A stretch of DNA of 64,000 nt, from the NCBI RefSeq assembly GCF_016907015.1, contig NZ_JAFBBE010000003.1, positions 109,189-173,188 of the forward strand. The letters are read 5' to 3'. Both the position numbers and the translations under genes were made by a program. This document shows, in pieces, positions 18,276-27,957 of this stretch (position 1 is its first letter; every line of letters begins with the position of its first letter). Source of the stretch: Oceanisphaera litoralis. Lineage in GTDB: Bacteria > Pseudomonadota > Gammaproteobacteria > Enterobacterales > Aeromonadaceae. The notes beneath the pieces are model-generated. The model searched no databases. It was given only the letters and a program-made list of their open reading frames with translations, and was not told where the DNA came from.

Positions 18276-18689
18276 TTAGTCTATGATGGCGGTAATGCCA
18301 TCGAAGCGGCGGACCTGAACCCGAGCACCCACCGTTAACGAGGCGTCCGAGGCACTGCGAACCGGAAACAAATCCCCCTCCAGCTTGAGGCGCAACTCGC
18401 CGGACGCCAGCTGCACTATCTCCCCCTGTTGCCGACGACTTTCACCGGCCAGAAAACTGGTTCGCTGCGACGGTGCGAAGCGCCGAAACAACCACTTGAG
18501 CAGCGGCGCCAACAGCGCCGCCGCCAGGGCAAAGGTAAACCACTGCCAGGTAACCCCGACATCCAGCCAGGCGACCACCATGGCAGCCAGTGCCGCCAAA
18601 CCGAAGGCAAAGGCGAAAAAACCGGTGCCCAGTAATTCCAGTAGCAACAACAACAAGGCGGCAATCAACCACCAATGCCAGGCAAGCAA
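18276..18689 (-). CDS. NfeD-like membrane protein (YbbJ-type), QmcA partner
   Basis: Small inner-membrane protein with three or four hydrophobic helices in the first 75 residues and a C-terminal OB-fold domain (GEIVQLASGELRLKLEGDLFPV, ARVQVRRFDGITAII). NfeD proteins pair with SPFH proteins, and qmcA follows directly. Start choice: the frame opens with GTG at 18713, but GGGAGG lies seven bases upstream of a TTG at 18689, giving MLAWHWWLIAALLLL. I prefer that start; with it the protein is 137 aa, otherwise 145. Confidence 0.85.
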   Translation of the reverse strand: MLAWHWWLIAALLLLLLELLGTGFFAFAFGLAALAAMVVAWLDVGVTWQWFTFALAAALLAPLLKWLFRRFAPSQRTSFLAGESRRQQGEIVQLASGELRLKLEGDLFPVRSASDASLTVGARVQVRRFDGITAIID

Positions 18690-18770
18690 GGCATCACCTC
18701 CCGAATAAGACACAATTGAAACTAGAGTTACTATAGAGGACAGGCAGATAGAAAGGAAACGGATAAAAGA

Positions 18771-18992
18771 TGTGAAGGGTGAGGAGTGAAGGGTGAGGGG
18801 TGAAAAACAGCACCGAGCTCAACAAAATCCGTCATCCTGACGAACGTCAGGATCTTGTTTCGGTTTGGCCGCTATTTACAAAGAGATACCGGGGCAAGCC
18901 CGGTATGACGATTATTGGCCTTGGGTGTTTATTTTGGCCTGGCGCCTGGAGCTCGGCGCTTACCTTCTCACCCCTCACTCCTCTCCCCTTAC
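18771..18992. repeat. Composite intergenic repeats: G-rich tract, palindrome, C-rich tract
   Basis: This gap downstream of ycfH holds three repeat types. A GTGAGGGGTGA-type direct repeat lies at 18771-18803. A palindromic unit at about 18830-18912 contains TCCTGACGAACGTCAGGA and ends in CCGGTATGACG. The reverse-oriented CCCCTCAC tract lies at 18965-18991. The palindromic unit recurs at about 59910-59995 between glpK and glpD. No gene is credible here. Confidence 0.7.
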
Positions 18993-18994
18993 GT

Positions 18995-19783
18995 TCAACT
19001 GCCGACCGGTTTGGCCAGCTTGAACAGCTCGAAGAAATTGGCAGTGGTCTGTCTGGCGACCTCTTCCACCGACACGCCTTTCAGTTCGGCGATAAATTCC
19101 GCCACGGTACGGGTATAGGCGGGTTCGTTTTCTTCACCGCGAAACGGCACCGGGGCCAGCCAGGGCGAGTCGGTTTCCACCAGCAGTCGCTCCAGCGGCA
19201 GCGCCTTGACCACCTCACGCAATGCCTCGGCGCTGCGGAAGGTGACGATACCGGAAATAGAGATATAAAAGCCCAGCTCGATGGCGGCTTCGGCCATCTC
19301 CAGCGATTCGGTAAAGCAATGCAGCACGCCGCCCACCTTGTCGGCCCCGCCCCGGCGCAGAATATCCAGGGTATCTTCTTGAGCACTGCGGGTATGAATG
19401 ACCAAGGGCTTGTTCAATTCCACGGCGATGGCCACATGCTGTTCGAACGAACGGCGCTGCAACTCGGCGGACTCCGGCGCATAGAAATAATCGAGGCCGG
19501 TCTCGCCGATGGCGACGACCCTGGGATGCGCCGCCAGCTGCAGCAACAGCTCGGGATCATTGGGCTCATCGTCATGATGCAGGGGATGCACGCCACAGGA
19601 GGCAAACACCTGGGGAAAAGGCGTTATCGCCTCCAGCATGCCGGGAAAGGATGACAGCCCGACGCTGATGCACAGCATGTGATCCACGCCGCGGTTGGCG
19701 GCCTTGCGCACGGCCTCGGCCATGTCGCGGTGTTTTTTTCCGTATTCGAGCTTGTCCAGATGGCAATGGGAGTCAACCAGCAA
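18995..19783 (-). CDS. ycfH: TatD family metal-dependent hydrolase YcfH
   Basis: A 262-aa TatD-type deoxyribonuclease. The opening VDSHCHLD gives the first metal ligands, AIGETGLDYFYA the bridging glutamate, VIHTRSAQEDT and GVLHCFTES further histidines, and VETDSPWLAPVP the final aspartate. The start is TTG; AAAGGAG seven bases upstream and the family N-terminus (M-LVDSHCHLD) support it. It follows holB across a 67-base gap holding a G-rich inverted repeat, in the same order as the enteric holB-ycfH pair. Substrate in vivo is not established; a DNA repair or 3'-5' exonuclease role is known for relatives. Confidence 0.93.
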   Translation of the reverse strand: MLVDSHCHLDKLEYGKKHRDMAEAVRKAANRGVDHMLCISVGLSSFPGMLEAITPFPQVFASCGVHPLHHDDEPNDPELLLQLAAHPRVVAIGETGLDYFYAPESAELQRRSFEQHVAIAVELNKPLVIHTRSAQEDTLDILRRGGADKVGGVLHCFTESLEMAEAAIELGFYISISGIVTFRSAEALREVVKALPLERLLVETDSPWLAPVPFRGEENEPAYTRTVAEFIAELKGVSVEEVARQTTANFFELFKLAKPVGS

Positions 19784-19805
19784 AACCGTCTCCTTTAAAT
19801 AGATG

Positions 19806-19854
19806 GTGAGGGGAAAGATATGTGAGGGGTGAGGGGTGAGGCCTTTCCCCTCAC
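19806..19854. repeat. Perfect 12-bp inverted repeat with G-rich loop
   Basis: GTGAGGGGAAAG (19806-19817) is the exact complement of CTTTCCCCTCAC (19843-19854). The 25-base loop contains three GTGAGG direct repeats. The right arm overlaps the holB stop codon, so the hairpin sits in the holB-ycfH message. Confidence 0.85.
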
Positions 19855-20861
19855 TTTATATTAATCAGCCAGTCGTTGAGCCACTGGCCCAGTTGCAGAG
19901 CGGCATTCACCGGCCTGCCGGCACCGGGCTGCAGGGTCCGGCGCAATTGCAGCAACGCAGCCAGCGCCTGCCCGAGCCGCTCGGGACCACGCCGGCTCAA
20001 GGCTCGGCACAGGGTCTCGCTGTCGGCCAGGCGCAATCCGGTCGGGGATAATCCCAGCGCCAGTTGTAGCGCATCCTGCAGCAACAGCTGCAGCCAGAGC
20101 AGGTGCACCGGTTGCTCCAGCAGGCCACTCTGCACCGAGGCCAGGGTCTGGGGTTGTTGGGCCAGCTGGCCAAACTGCTGCAACAGTTCCCGGCGGCGCT
20201 GGTCGGTACCGGCGGCCAGATAATCCCGGGTAACAAGCGGTGAGCCCTGATTGACATTCAGGGCCGCCAGACTGGGCTCCAGCCCCTGCTCGGCCAGCCA
20301 GCGTAACACCAGGCCGGATTCGGGTACCGGTAACAGCCACTGCTGGCAGCGACTGCGAATGGTCGGCGGCAACCGTTCGGGATGTGCGCTGGTCAGCAAG
20401 AGCGTTGCCTCCCCCGCCGGCTCTTCCAGGGTTTTCAGCAAGGCATTGGCGGCGGCGTCGGTCATTTTGTCCGCCTGCTCGATCACCGCCACCTTGCCGT
20501 GGCCCAGACGAGCACTTTCACTCAGCACCTGGGTCAGCTGACGGATGGCATCCACCCCTATGCTGCGCTGTTGCCCGTCGATAAGATGTAAATCCGAATG
20601 ATGGCCGGCTTTGATTAGCTGACAGGAGTGGCAGTGTCCGCAGGGGGCACCCTTTTCGTTATCTGTCGCATTATCTGTTACATGGTTTGTCACATGGTCT
20701 GTCAAATTTGTATGTTGGCATAACAAGGCGCGTGCCAATACTGCCGCCAATTCACGCTTGCCGATGCCCTCCACCCCTTTCAGCAGTAGCGCATGGCCCA
20801 GCTGTTTATCGCCTATCAGTGCCGTCAGTTGCCGTTCGGATTCTCTTAGCCAGGGATACAC
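19851..20861 (-). CDS. holB: DNA polymerase III delta-prime subunit
   Basis: Clamp-loader subunit that with gamma/tau and delta opens the beta clamp. The 336-aa protein has the AAA+ fold: a degenerate P-loop region ([14 protein letters not shown]), a zinc site with CGHCHSC near residue 76, the sensor region [25 protein letters not shown], and [11 protein letters not shown]. It starts with GTG; a GGAG site nine bases upstream supports it. Its start overlaps the tmk stop by 16 bases, the conserved arrangement. The C-terminal region is more divergent, as usual for HolB. Confidence 0.94.
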   Translation of the reverse strand: MYPWLRESERQLTALIGDKQLGHALLLKGVEGIGKRELAAVLARALLCQHTNLTDHVTNHVTDNATDNEKGAPCGHCHSCQLIKAGHHSDLHLIDGQQRSIGVDAIRQLTQVLSESARLGHGKVAVIEQADKMTDAAANALLKTLEEPAGEATLLLTSAHPERLPPTIRSRCQQWLLPVPESGLVLRWLAEQGLEPSLAALNVNQGSPLVTRDYLAAGTDQRRRELLQQFGQLAQQPQTLASVQSGLLEQPVHLLWLQLLLQDALQLALGLSPTGLRLADSETLCRALSRRGPERLGQALAALLQLRRTLQPGAGRPVNAALQLGQWLNDWLINIK

Positions 20862-21469
20862 AGACGGCGCTCCAGACAGGCCAATACCGCGGCTTTTACC
20901 TCGGTTTCATTCCGGCCGGCATCAATCAGCTCACAGTCGGGGTTATCCTGTGCCAGCTCCAGGTAACGGGCCCGGGTACGTTCAAAAAAGCCCAGCTGTT
21001 CCTGCTCGATGCGATCCAGCTCGCCCCTCACCCGCGCCCGCTCCAGTCCCCGGGCCGGATCTATGTCCAGATACAGGATCAGATCGGGTGCAAAGTCGCC
21101 CAATACCGCCTGCTTTATCTGGGTGATCAGCCGGGCATCGATGCCCCGACCACCGCCCTGATAGGCCTGAGAAGACCAGTCGTGCCGGTCCCCTACCACC
21201 CAGGTGCCAGCCGCCAATGCCGGCTGAATGCGGTTTTTTACCAGCTGTACCCGGGCCGCATACATCAGCAACAACTCGGCCTCCATGGTCAGCGGCTCTT
21301 CGTGCACCTCTTTCACCAGGGTACGCATTTTTTCGGCCAATGGCGTGCCGCCCGGCTCGCGGGTACTCATCACCGACAGTCCACGGGCTTCTAGCCAGGC
21401 TGCCACATGGCGCTGCACCGTACTTTTTCCGGCGCCTTCGAGTCCTTCAATCACGATAAACTGACTCAT
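20846..21469 (-). CDS. tmk: Thymidylate kinase
   Basis: Phosphorylates dTMP to dTDP using ATP. The 207-aa protein has the P-loop [10 protein letters not shown] near residue 10, the DR(E/H)-type motif TREPGGTP near 37, [19 protein letters not shown] near 95, and the LID region with basic residues ([15 protein letters not shown]). Full length. It sits between mltG (3-base gap) and holB (16-base overlap), so the three are co-translated in one operon. Confidence 0.97.
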   Translation of the reverse strand: MSQFIVIEGLEGAGKSTVQRHVAAWLEARGLSVMSTREPGGTPLAEKMRTLVKEVHEEPLTMEAELLLMYAARVQLVKNRIQPALAAGTWVVGDRHDWSSQAYQGGGRGIDARLITQIKQAVLGDFAPDLILYLDIDPARGLERARVRGELDRIEQEQLGFFERTRARYLELAQDNPDCELIDAGRNETEVKAAVLACLERRLCIPG

Positions 21470-21472
21470 GTA

Positions 21473-22483
21473 TTACCTTTTCAGAATATAACGACGAACG
21501 GCGTTATTGTGTTCGCGCAGCGTCTTGGAAAAATAATGACGGCCCTCGCCCATGGCCACGAAATAATAGAATTTGCTGTCCACCGGCTGCAGGGTCGCCA
21601 GGACGGCCTCCTTGCTCGGCATGGCAATGGGCGTGGGCGGCAGGCCGTCGATCATGTAGGTGTTATAAGGGGTATGGGTCTGCAGATCACGCTTGCGAAT
21701 ATTGCCGTCATAGTCCTCCCCCATGCCATAGATGACGGTAGGATCGGTCTGCAGCCGCATACCCCGGCGCAGGCGATTGATAAAGACGGAGGCAATCAGC
21801 GGCCGCTCTTCCGCGATACCGGTTTCCTTTTCGATAATGGAAGCGAGGATCAGCGCCTCGTAGGGCGTTTCGATGGGCAGGCCGGGTTTCCGCGATGCCC
21901 AGGCGTCTGCCAGAAAGCGTTCCATCTCGTCATGGGCACGGCTTAGAATGGAAATATCGGTATCACCCGGGGTGTAGCTGTAGGTTTCGGGCAAGAACAG
22001 ACCCTCCAGCTTGCTCTGCTCCGCCCCCAGTTGTTCAGCGAGTTCACCTTCGTCGACATCGGCCAGTTTTACGTCCAGATACTCGGCTCCCGCCAGGCGC
22101 TGCAGCCAGTCGCTCAGGCGCAGCCCTTCCACCAGGGTGACCTGTAACCGGTACACATCGCCGTTGACGATGGTCATCAGCGCATCGCGCAGTCGGGTGC
22201 CCGGCTCGAATTTATAGGTACCCTGGCGTACCGCCGCCAGCTCGGGATGAAAGCGCAACCACAGCTTACGATGCAAGGCGGGCACCGGTTCGACGCTCAG
22301 GCGATTGATCAAATGGAACGTGGTTTCCCCCCGTGCCACTACAAACAGCGGCTTGTCTGCCACCGTCGCCACTGTCTTCTGCTCCAGTTGTTGCCATTGC
22401 TGATAGCCATATGCGATCACCCCGCCCAGCGCCAGTATCGCCAGCAGCAATACGTGCTTCAGCCATTTACTCAGTCTCTTCAT
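21473..22483 (-). CDS. mltG: Endolytic murein transglycosylase MltG (YceG)
   Basis: Cleaves nascent glycan strands at the inner membrane and probably sets their length. The 336-aa protein has one N-terminal transmembrane helix (residues about 9-26), then the YceG domain. The catalytic glutamate is E218 in LASIIEKETG, the same number as in E. coli. Other family blocks are LEGLFLPETYSY, RRGMRLQTDPTVIYG, YNTYMIDGLPPTPI and FSKTLREHN. Its start overlaps the pabC end by 17 bases. Part of the conserved pabC-mltG-tmk-holB-ycfH series. Confidence 0.97.
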   Translation of the reverse strand: MKRLSKWLKHVLLLAILALGGVIAYGYQQWQQLEQKTVATVADKPLFVVARGETTFHLINRLSVEPVPALHRKLWLRFHPELAAVRQGTYKFEPGTRLRDALMTIVNGDVYRLQVTLVEGLRLSDWLQRLAGAEYLDVKLADVDEGELAEQLGAEQSKLEGLFLPETYSYTPGDTDISILSRAHDEMERFLADAWASRKPGLPIETPYEALILASIIEKETGIAEERPLIASVFINRLRRGMRLQTDPTVIYGMGEDYDGNIRKRDLQTHTPYNTYMIDGLPPTPIAMPSKEAVLATLQPVDSKFYYFVAMGEGRHYFSKTLREHNNAVRRYILKR

Positions 22484-23303
22484 AAGCCTGCTGTAATTCT
22501 CTCGTCATCATGAAATCGGAGTTAACAACGCGTTCGCCAATCGCCGTGACCGGCACCACGCCCATCAGGGCATTGGTCAGCCAGACTTCGTCGGCCGCCA
22601 GCAGCCGGGACAAGCCGGCATGGGTCGCCGTCAGTCGTTCACCCAGGTGATCAACACACCAGGCGCGCAAGGTACCGCAAACACCGCCCGTCGACAAATC
22701 CGGCGTATAAATCCGCTCACCCTGGCGCCAGAACAGATTGGCGGTCACCGCCTCCATCACCCAACCCTCGGCATCGAGCACCACCGCCTCCGGCCAGCCG
22801 TTCTGCTCCAGCTCGGCCTTGAGCATCACCTGTTCCAGCCGATTCACGGTTTTCAGGCCCGCCAGCAAGGGACTTTGCCCCAGACGGCCGGCACAGACAC
22901 CGATGGCGATACCCTGCTGCCGCCATTGATAATAATGCGCGGGAAAAGGCGAGCTGTTCAACACCACAATCGTCTCGCCGCAACCGGCGATACCGTAGCC
23001 ACGGGCACCGGGGCCACGAGCCAGGGTGATGCGCAACACCTGATCACCGCCGTTCAACGCCGCCAGTGCCGTCGCATGAAGCGCATTCCAGTCCGGCATC
23101 GGCATCCGTAGCCGGGTACAGGCATCCATTAATCGGGCCTGATGGTAGGGCCAGTGGCGTAATTTACCTGCCCTGGCGTGCAGGGTACTGAAGTGGGCAT
23201 CGCCCAGCTGCCAGGCACGGCTCAGAGCCTGCAGCGGATCCCGGTTTGCCATCGTATTTACCATGGCATTGACAAGCGTGGCGTCTGTGAAAATAGTCTG
23301 CAT
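22467..23303 (-). CDS. pabC: Aminodeoxychorismate lyase
   Basis: PLP-dependent class IV aminotransferase-fold enzyme that releases pyruvate from 4-amino-4-deoxychorismate to give p-aminobenzoate for folate. Visible family blocks include LGDAHFSTLHARAGKL, GARGYGIAG, GLKTVNRLEQVMLKAE (with the PLP lysine in the KTVNRL context) and EAVTANLFWR. The frame runs up to 23354, but a terminator lies at 23314-23341, so a start inside or before it is unlikely. I chose the ATG at 23303; 23264 and 23252 are alternatives closer to the E. coli N-terminus. PabB for the previous step is at 48.5 kb. Confidence 0.88.
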   Translation of the reverse strand: MQTIFTDATLVNAMVNTMANRDPLQALSRAWQLGDAHFSTLHARAGKLRHWPYHQARLMDACTRLRMPMPDWNALHATALAALNGGDQVLRITLARGPGARGYGIAGCGETIVVLNSSPFPAHYYQWRQQGIAIGVCAGRLGQSPLLAGLKTVNRLEQVMLKAELEQNGWPEAVVLDAEGWVMEAVTANLFWRQGERIYTPDLSTGGVCGTLRAWCVDHLGERLTATHAGLSRLLAADEVWLTNALMGVVPVTAIGERVVNSDFMMTRELQQAYEETE

Positions 23304-23313
23304 GATCACCCAA

Positions 23314-23341
23314 TAAAAAAGCCCGGCGCTAAGGCCGGGCT
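23314..23341 (-). terminator. Intrinsic terminator after fabF
   Basis: An 8-bp stem AGCCCGGC/GCCGGGCT (23320-23327, 23334-23341) is followed on the minus strand by TTTTTTATT. It stands 21 bases past the fabF stop codon and limits read-through into pabC. Confidence 0.85.
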
Positions 23342-23361
23342 CGGGATTGGCCAAAAGGCCA

Positions 23362-24603
23362 TTATATGCGTTTGAAAATCAATGAGCCATTGGTGCCGCC
23401 AAAACCGAAGGAATTGGACAGGGCATACTCGAATTGACCTTTCCTGGCCTGGTGTGGCACCAGATCCAGATCGCATTCATCATCCGGGTTATCCAGATTG
23501 ATGGTGGGGGGCGCAATCTGATCGCGCAACGCCAGCACGCTGAAAATGGCTTCCACCGCCCCGGCGGCACCCAGCAGATGACCGGTCATCGATTTGGTGG
23601 AGCTGATCATCAGCTGATGGGCATGGTCGCCAAAGACCATTTTCATGCCACGCAGCTCGGCGACATCACCCAGTGGGGTGGAAGTACCGTGCGCGTTGAC
23701 ATAACCGATAAGGGCGGGATCTATGTCCGCATCCTTGATGGCATTGGCCATCGCCTTGGCAGCACCGCTGCCGTCGGCGGGCGGTGCCGTCATGTGGTGG
23801 GCGTCGCCACTCATGCCGAAACCAACCAGCTCGGCATAGATGGTGGCGCCACGCGCCTTGGCGTGCTCATACTCTTCCAGCATCATGACACCGGCGCCAT
23901 CACCCAGCACAAAACCATCACGCTCTTTGTCCCAGGGGCGACTCGCCTTTTGCGGCTCGTCATTGCGGGTAGAAAGCGCCCGGGCGGCGGCAAAGCCACC
24001 CATGCCCATGGTGGTGGAGGCTTTTTCGGTGCCGCCCGCCAGCATGGCGTCGGCGTCACCGTAGGCAATCATGCGTGCAGCCAGACCTATGCTGTGCGTA
24101 CCAGTGGTACAAGCGGTGGTTGCCGCAATATTGGGGCCACGCAGGCCTTTCAGGATCGACAAATGACCGGACACCATGTTGATGATGGTGGACGGTACAA
24201 AAAACGGACTGAGCTTGCGAGGGCCACTGGCTATCAGGTTGGTATGGTTCTGTTCGATCAGACCCAGACCACCGATTCCGGAGCCAATGGATACACCAAC
24301 GCGATCGGCGTTATCTTCGGTGATATCAAGACCGGAATCGGCCATGGCCTGCAAGCCGGCCGCCACCCCGTACTGGATGAACAAGTCCATCTTGCGGGCT
24401 TCTTTCTTGGCGATACCATGAGCTTCGGGATCGAAGTCCTTGACCAGGCCTGCGAATTTGGTGCTGTAATCGGTAGTATCAAAGTGCTCAATGTTACTGA
24501 TGCCGCTTTGGCCTGCCAACAGGGCCTGCCAGCTGGCATCGACCGAGTTACCGACAGGAGAGAGCATACCGAGGCCAGTCACCACGACTCTGCGTTTGGA
24601 CAC
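23362..24603 (-). CDS. fabF: 3-oxoacyl-ACP synthase II
   Basis: Condenses malonyl-ACP with acyl-ACP in fatty-acid elongation. The 413-aa protein carries the thiolase-fold triad Cys165 (TTACTTGTH), His305 ([12 protein letters not shown]) and His342 ([11 protein letters not shown]), each two residues on from E. coli FabF. The start is GTG with GGAGA eight bases upstream. It follows acpP by 72 bases and ends at a strong terminator, closing the plsX-to-fabF block. Confidence 0.98.
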   Translation of the reverse strand: MSKRRVVVTGLGMLSPVGNSVDASWQALLAGQSGISNIEHFDTTDYSTKFAGLVKDFDPEAHGIAKKEARKMDLFIQYGVAAGLQAMADSGLDITEDNADRVGVSIGSGIGGLGLIEQNHTNLIASGPRKLSPFFVPSTIINMVSGHLSILKGLRGPNIAATTACTTGTHSIGLAARMIAYGDADAMLAGGTEKASTTMGMGGFAAARALSTRNDEPQKASRPWDKERDGFVLGDGAGVMMLEEYEHAKARGATIYAELVGFGMSGDAHHMTAPPADGSGAAKAMANAIKDADIDPALIGYVNAHGTSTPLGDVAELRGMKMVFGDHAHQLMISSTKSMTGHLLGAAGAVEAIFSVLALRDQIAPPTINLDNPDDECDLDLVPHQARKGQFEYALSNSFGFGGTNGSLIFKRI

Positions 24604-24675
24604 AGGAGCGTCTCCGAATGGGGGTTAAAACGGGGAAAGAACCGAAGTGGCGATGGCCACTTCGGTACAGGTTTA

Positions 24676-24912
24676 TTATTCCTGATTAGCGTTGATGTAA
24701 TCAACTGCCGCTTTAACGGTAGTGATTTTTTCAGCTTCTTCGTCAGGAATTTCGGTGTCGAATTCTTCTTCCAGAGCCATTACCAGCTCAACGGTATCCA
24801 GGGAATCGGCGCCCAGATCATCAACGAAAGAGGCTTCAGATTTAACTTCTTCTTCTTTAACACCCAGTTGCTCGATGATGATTTTCTTTACGCGTTCTTC
24901 GATGTTGCTCAT
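24676..24912 (-). CDS. acpP: Acyl carrier protein
   Basis: A 78-aa acidic carrier of growing acyl chains. The phosphopantetheine attachment serine is Ser37 in [18 protein letters not shown], nearly identical to E. coli AcpP. The start [12 protein letters not shown] is typical. The 158-base gap upstream of it to fabG is AT-rich compared with the rest and could hold its own strong promoter, as in E. coli. Confidence 0.99.
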   Translation of the reverse strand: MSNIEERVKKIIIEQLGVKEEEVKSEASFVDDLGADSLDTVELVMALEEEFDTEIPDEEAEKITTVKAAVDYINANQE

Positions 24913-25070
24913 GACCAGTATTATCCTTTAGAAATACGCAAGTGCGTGTCGTTGCGGTAGTGTATTAAATTAACCGTAGTTTGCAAGACTATTTGAGTCT
25001 GGTCAAACCAGAAAAACTGCTTAATATGTCGCAATTTCCGCCAAACAGCCGCTAACTGCGGAGATTTTCA

Positions 25071-25805
25071 TCACACCATGTACATGCCGCCATTTACGTG
25101 CAGCGTTTCACCTGTGATATAACCGGCCTCATCCGAAGCCAAAAAGGCCACGGCCGAGGCAATTTCTTTCGGGTCGCCCAACCGTTGTGTCGGAACTTGT
25201 GACAAGATAGCGGCCCTTTGCTCTTCATTCAATGTGCGCGTCATGTCGGTTTCGATAAAACCGGGCGCCACCACATTGACCGTAATGCCACGAGAGGCCA
25301 CTTCACGGCCCAGTGACTTGCTGAAGCCGATGAGTCCGGCCTTGGCGGCCGCATAGTTGGCCTGACCGGCGTTACCCATGGTGCCCACGACGGAACCGAT
25401 GGTAACGATACGACCATGGCGTTTCTTCATCATGGCGCGCAGCACCGCCTTGGACAAACGGAACACCGAGGTCAGGTTGGTATCGATTATATCCTGCCAC
25501 TCGTCGTCTTTCATGCGCATCATCAGATTATCGCGGGTGATGCCGGCGTTGTTGACCAGTACATCGATATCGCCATAACGCTGTTTGATGGTCTCCAACA
25601 GCTGATTCAGAGACTCGACACTGGTCACGTTCAGCACCAGACCGGCACCGTTTTCGCCCAGATAGGCACTGATCGCCTCGGCACCCTTCTCGCTGGTGGC
25701 GGTACCAACAACGGTCGCCCCACGGCTGGCGAACAGCTCGGCGGTTGCCCGACCGATACCCCGGCTTGCGCCGGTGACCAGTACCACTTTACCGGAAAAA
25801 CTCAT
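25071..25805 (-). CDS. fabG: 3-oxoacyl-ACP reductase
   Basis: NADPH-dependent reduction of 3-ketoacyl-ACP. A 244-aa short-chain dehydrogenase with the nucleotide motif TGASRGIG near residue 11, NNAGIT near 85, and catalytic Ser138, Tyr151 and Lys155 at the E. coli positions. The frame continues to 25892, but the ATG at 25805 has AAGGAG five bases upstream and gives MSFSGKVVLVTG, so that is the start. It is separated from fabD by about 200 bases that contain a large inverted-repeat element. Confidence 0.98.
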   Translation of the reverse strand: MSFSGKVVLVTGASRGIGRATAELFASRGATVVGTATSEKGAEAISAYLGENGAGLVLNVTSVESLNQLLETIKQRYGDIDVLVNNAGITRDNLMMRMKDDEWQDIIDTNLTSVFRLSKAVLRAMMKKRHGRIVTIGSVVGTMGNAGQANYAAAKAGLIGFSKSLGREVASRGITVNVVAPGFIETDMTRTLNEEQRAAILSQVPTQRLGDPKEIASAVAFLASDEAGYITGETLHVNGGMYMV

Positions 25806-25882
25806 AGTGACTCCTTCGATTGTGCAAAGGGCTGGCAGAGTGCAGCACGCCGACACGCCATAAACCCATCCCTGGGGGCTCG

Positions 25883-25954
25883 GACATGCCATCTGACCGC
25901 CACGGATGGCGGAAATGCCAACATTGCAGGAGCTTTTGTTGGCGCTGGCATGTC
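25883..25954. repeat. Three-way-junction palindromic element between fabD and fabG
   Basis: An outer 9-bp perfect stem (GACATGCCA, 25883-25891, with TGGCATGTC, 25946-25954) encloses two perfect hairpins: CCGCCA/TGGCGG (25897-25912) and GCCAACA/TGTTGGC (25917-25943). No coding frame is credible. No second copy is in the window. It lies inside the presumed fabD-fabG message. Confidence 0.75.
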
Positions 25955-26006
25955 ACGGTCGGCTTAGCTGTCACTCTGTCATCCCTTATCAATTCTGCGT
26001 TGTATA

Positions 26007-26942
26007 TTAAGCCTGTACGGCCGCCAGTGCCTGCTGCAGGCCGGCGTCGTCGTTGACCGCCAGACCTTCAACCCGCTTGTCGATACGCTTGGCCAGACCG
26101 GACAACACCTTGCCCGGGCCCACTTCCAGCGCCAGGGTCACGCCCTGTGCTACCATGGTTTCCACGGTTTCGGTCCAGCGTACCGGGCTGTACAGCTGAC
26201 GCACCAGGGCGTCCTTGATGGCGGCCGCCGAGGTTTCCATCTTGACGTCCACGTTGTTGATCACCGGAACCGTCGGCTCATTGAACGTCATGCCGGCCAG
26301 GGTCTGCTCCAGCTGCTCGGCAGCAGTTCGCATCAAGGCACAGTGAGAAGGCACACTGACCGGCAGCGGCAAGGCGCGTTTGGCGCCGCTTTCTTTCATC
26401 AGCACATTGGCCCGCTCTACTGCGGCCTTGTTACCGGCGATCACGACCTGGCCGGGTGAATTGAAGTTCACCGCCGACACCACTTCGCCCTCTTCCGCCC
26501 TGGCGCAATTGGCAATAATGGTGTCGTTGTCCAGACCTATGATGGCAGACATGGCACCGGTGCCTTCGGGCACGGCTTCCTGCATCAGGCGGCCACGCAA
26601 TTCGACCAGCTTGACGCCGTCGGTCAGGCTCAGCACGCCGGCACAAACCAGCGCCGAGTACTCGCCCAGGCTGTGTCCGGCCATGACGGCAGGCAGGGCA
26701 CCGCCCTGCTGCTGCCACAGACGCCACAGGGCCACCGAGGCGGTCAGCAAGGCAGGCTGGGTCCGCCAGGTCTTGTTCAGCTCTTCAGCCGGGCCATTCA
26801 GCACCAGCTCGGCCACATCGTAACCCAGGGCATCGGATGCCTCGGAAAAGGTCTGTTGCACGATATCATGCTCGGCCAGCACGCCGGCAAGCATGCCCAC
26901 CGCCTGAGATCCCTGTCCGGGAAAGGTAATGGCAAATGTCAT
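26007..26942 (-). CDS. fabD: Malonyl-CoA:ACP transacylase
   Basis: Loads malonyl groups onto ACP. The 311-aa protein has the entry motif FPGQGSQ near residue 7, the nucleophile Ser91 in GHSLGEYSAL, and His200 in VPSHCALM, as in E. coli FabD. The ribosome site AAGGA is six bases before the ATG. It lies 50 bases downstream of fabH. Confidence 0.98.
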   Translation of the reverse strand: MTFAITFPGQGSQAVGMLAGVLAEHDIVQQTFSEASDALGYDVAELVLNGPAEELNKTWRTQPALLTASVALWRLWQQQGGALPAVMAGHSLGEYSALVCAGVLSLTDGVKLVELRGRLMQEAVPEGTGAMSAIIGLDNDTIIANCARAEEGEVVSAVNFNSPGQVVIAGNKAAVERANVLMKESGAKRALPLPVSVPSHCALMRTAAEQLEQTLAGMTFNEPTVPVINNVDVKMETSAAAIKDALVRQLYSPVRWTETVETMVAQGVTLALEVGPGKVLSGLAKRIDKRVEGLAVNDDAGLQQALAAVQA

Positions 26943-26992
26943 TGTCTGTCCTTGTTTAAAAACGTATCTGTATTCAGAAACGAAGCTGTCTT

Positions 26993-27952
26993 TTAGAAAC
27001 GGACCAAGGCCGAACCCCAGGCGAAACCGCCGCCGAAGGCTTCCAGCAGCACCAGATGGCCCCGCTGAATACGGCCATCCCGTACGCCCTCATCGAGGGC
27101 GATGGGCACACTGGCCGCAGAGGTATTACCGTGCTTGTCCAGGGTGAGGATCACCCGCTCCAGCGGCATATTCAGCTTGCGCGCGGTGGCATTGATAATA
27201 CGATAATTTGCCTGATGCGGTACCAGCCAGTCCAGCTCGGACTTGTCGATGCCGTTGGCTGCCAGCGTCTGAGTCACGATTTCACTCAGGCGCGAGACCG
27301 CGACCCTGAATACTTCGTTACCCTTCATGCTCATGTAGGCATCCATTTCGCTGCCGCTCACGCCGCGCTTGCGCTGAGGCAGTTTGAGCAGCTCACCATA
27401 GCGGCCGTCCGCATGCAGATGCGTGGACAGAATGCCCGGCTCTTCGCTCGCGCCCAGCACCACGGCACCGGCACCATCACCGAAAAGGATAATGGTGGAG
27501 CGGTCGCCCGGCTCGCACATGCGCGACAGGGCATCGGCACCGATCACCAGTACATGGCGAGCCTGGCCGTTGCGGATAAACTGGTCGGCCACACTCAGCG
27601 CGTAGCTGAACCCGGCGCAGGCGGCGGCGATATCGAACGCCGGTATGCCCGGCACCTCCAGCAGGGCCTGTACTTCGCAGGCGGCGGCCGGAAAGGCGTT
27701 ATCGCCGCTGGTGGTGGCCAGCACTATCATGTCCAGCTGCTGCGCTTCAATGCCGGCGGCGTCCAGTGCGCGCAAGGCGGCACCATACGACATGGTGGCG
27801 ACGGTTTCTTCCGCCCCGGCGATGCGACGTTCCCGGATCCCGGTCCGTTCGACAATCCAGTCATTGCTGGTTTCTACCATTTGTTCCAGGTCGGCATTGG
27901 TACGTACCGCTTCAGGCAGGTAGCTGCCAGTTCCCAATATTCTACTGTTCAT
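26993..27952 (-). CDS. fabH: 3-oxoacyl-ACP synthase III
   Basis: Starts fatty-acid synthesis by condensing acetyl-CoA with malonyl-ACP. The 319-aa protein has the triad Cys112 (AAACAGFSY), His246 (VPHQANYR) and Asn276 (KHGNTSAAS). Length is as usual. Its start is 5 bases past the plsX stop, so the two are translated together. Confidence 0.98.
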   Translation of the reverse strand: MNSRILGTGSYLPEAVRTNADLEQMVETSNDWIVERTGIRERRIAGAEETVATMSYGAALRALDAAGIEAQQLDMIVLATTSGDNAFPAAACEVQALLEVPGIPAFDIAAACAGFSYALSVADQFIRNGQARHVLVIGADALSRMCEPGDRSTIILFGDGAGAVVLGASEEPGILSTHLHADGRYGELLKLPQRKRGVSGSEMDAYMSMKGNEVFRVAVSRLSEIVTQTLAANGIDKSELDWLVPHQANYRIINATARKLNMPLERVILTLDKHGNTSAASVPIALDEGVRDGRIQRGHLVLLEAFGGGFAWGSALVRF

Positions 27953-27957
27953 AGGCG

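Noticed and set aside
18800-19654. A 284-aa plus-strand frame starting in the repeats before ycfH
   Set aside because: It begins in repeat DNA and runs antisense to the TatD-family gene, which has all metal-binding motifs.
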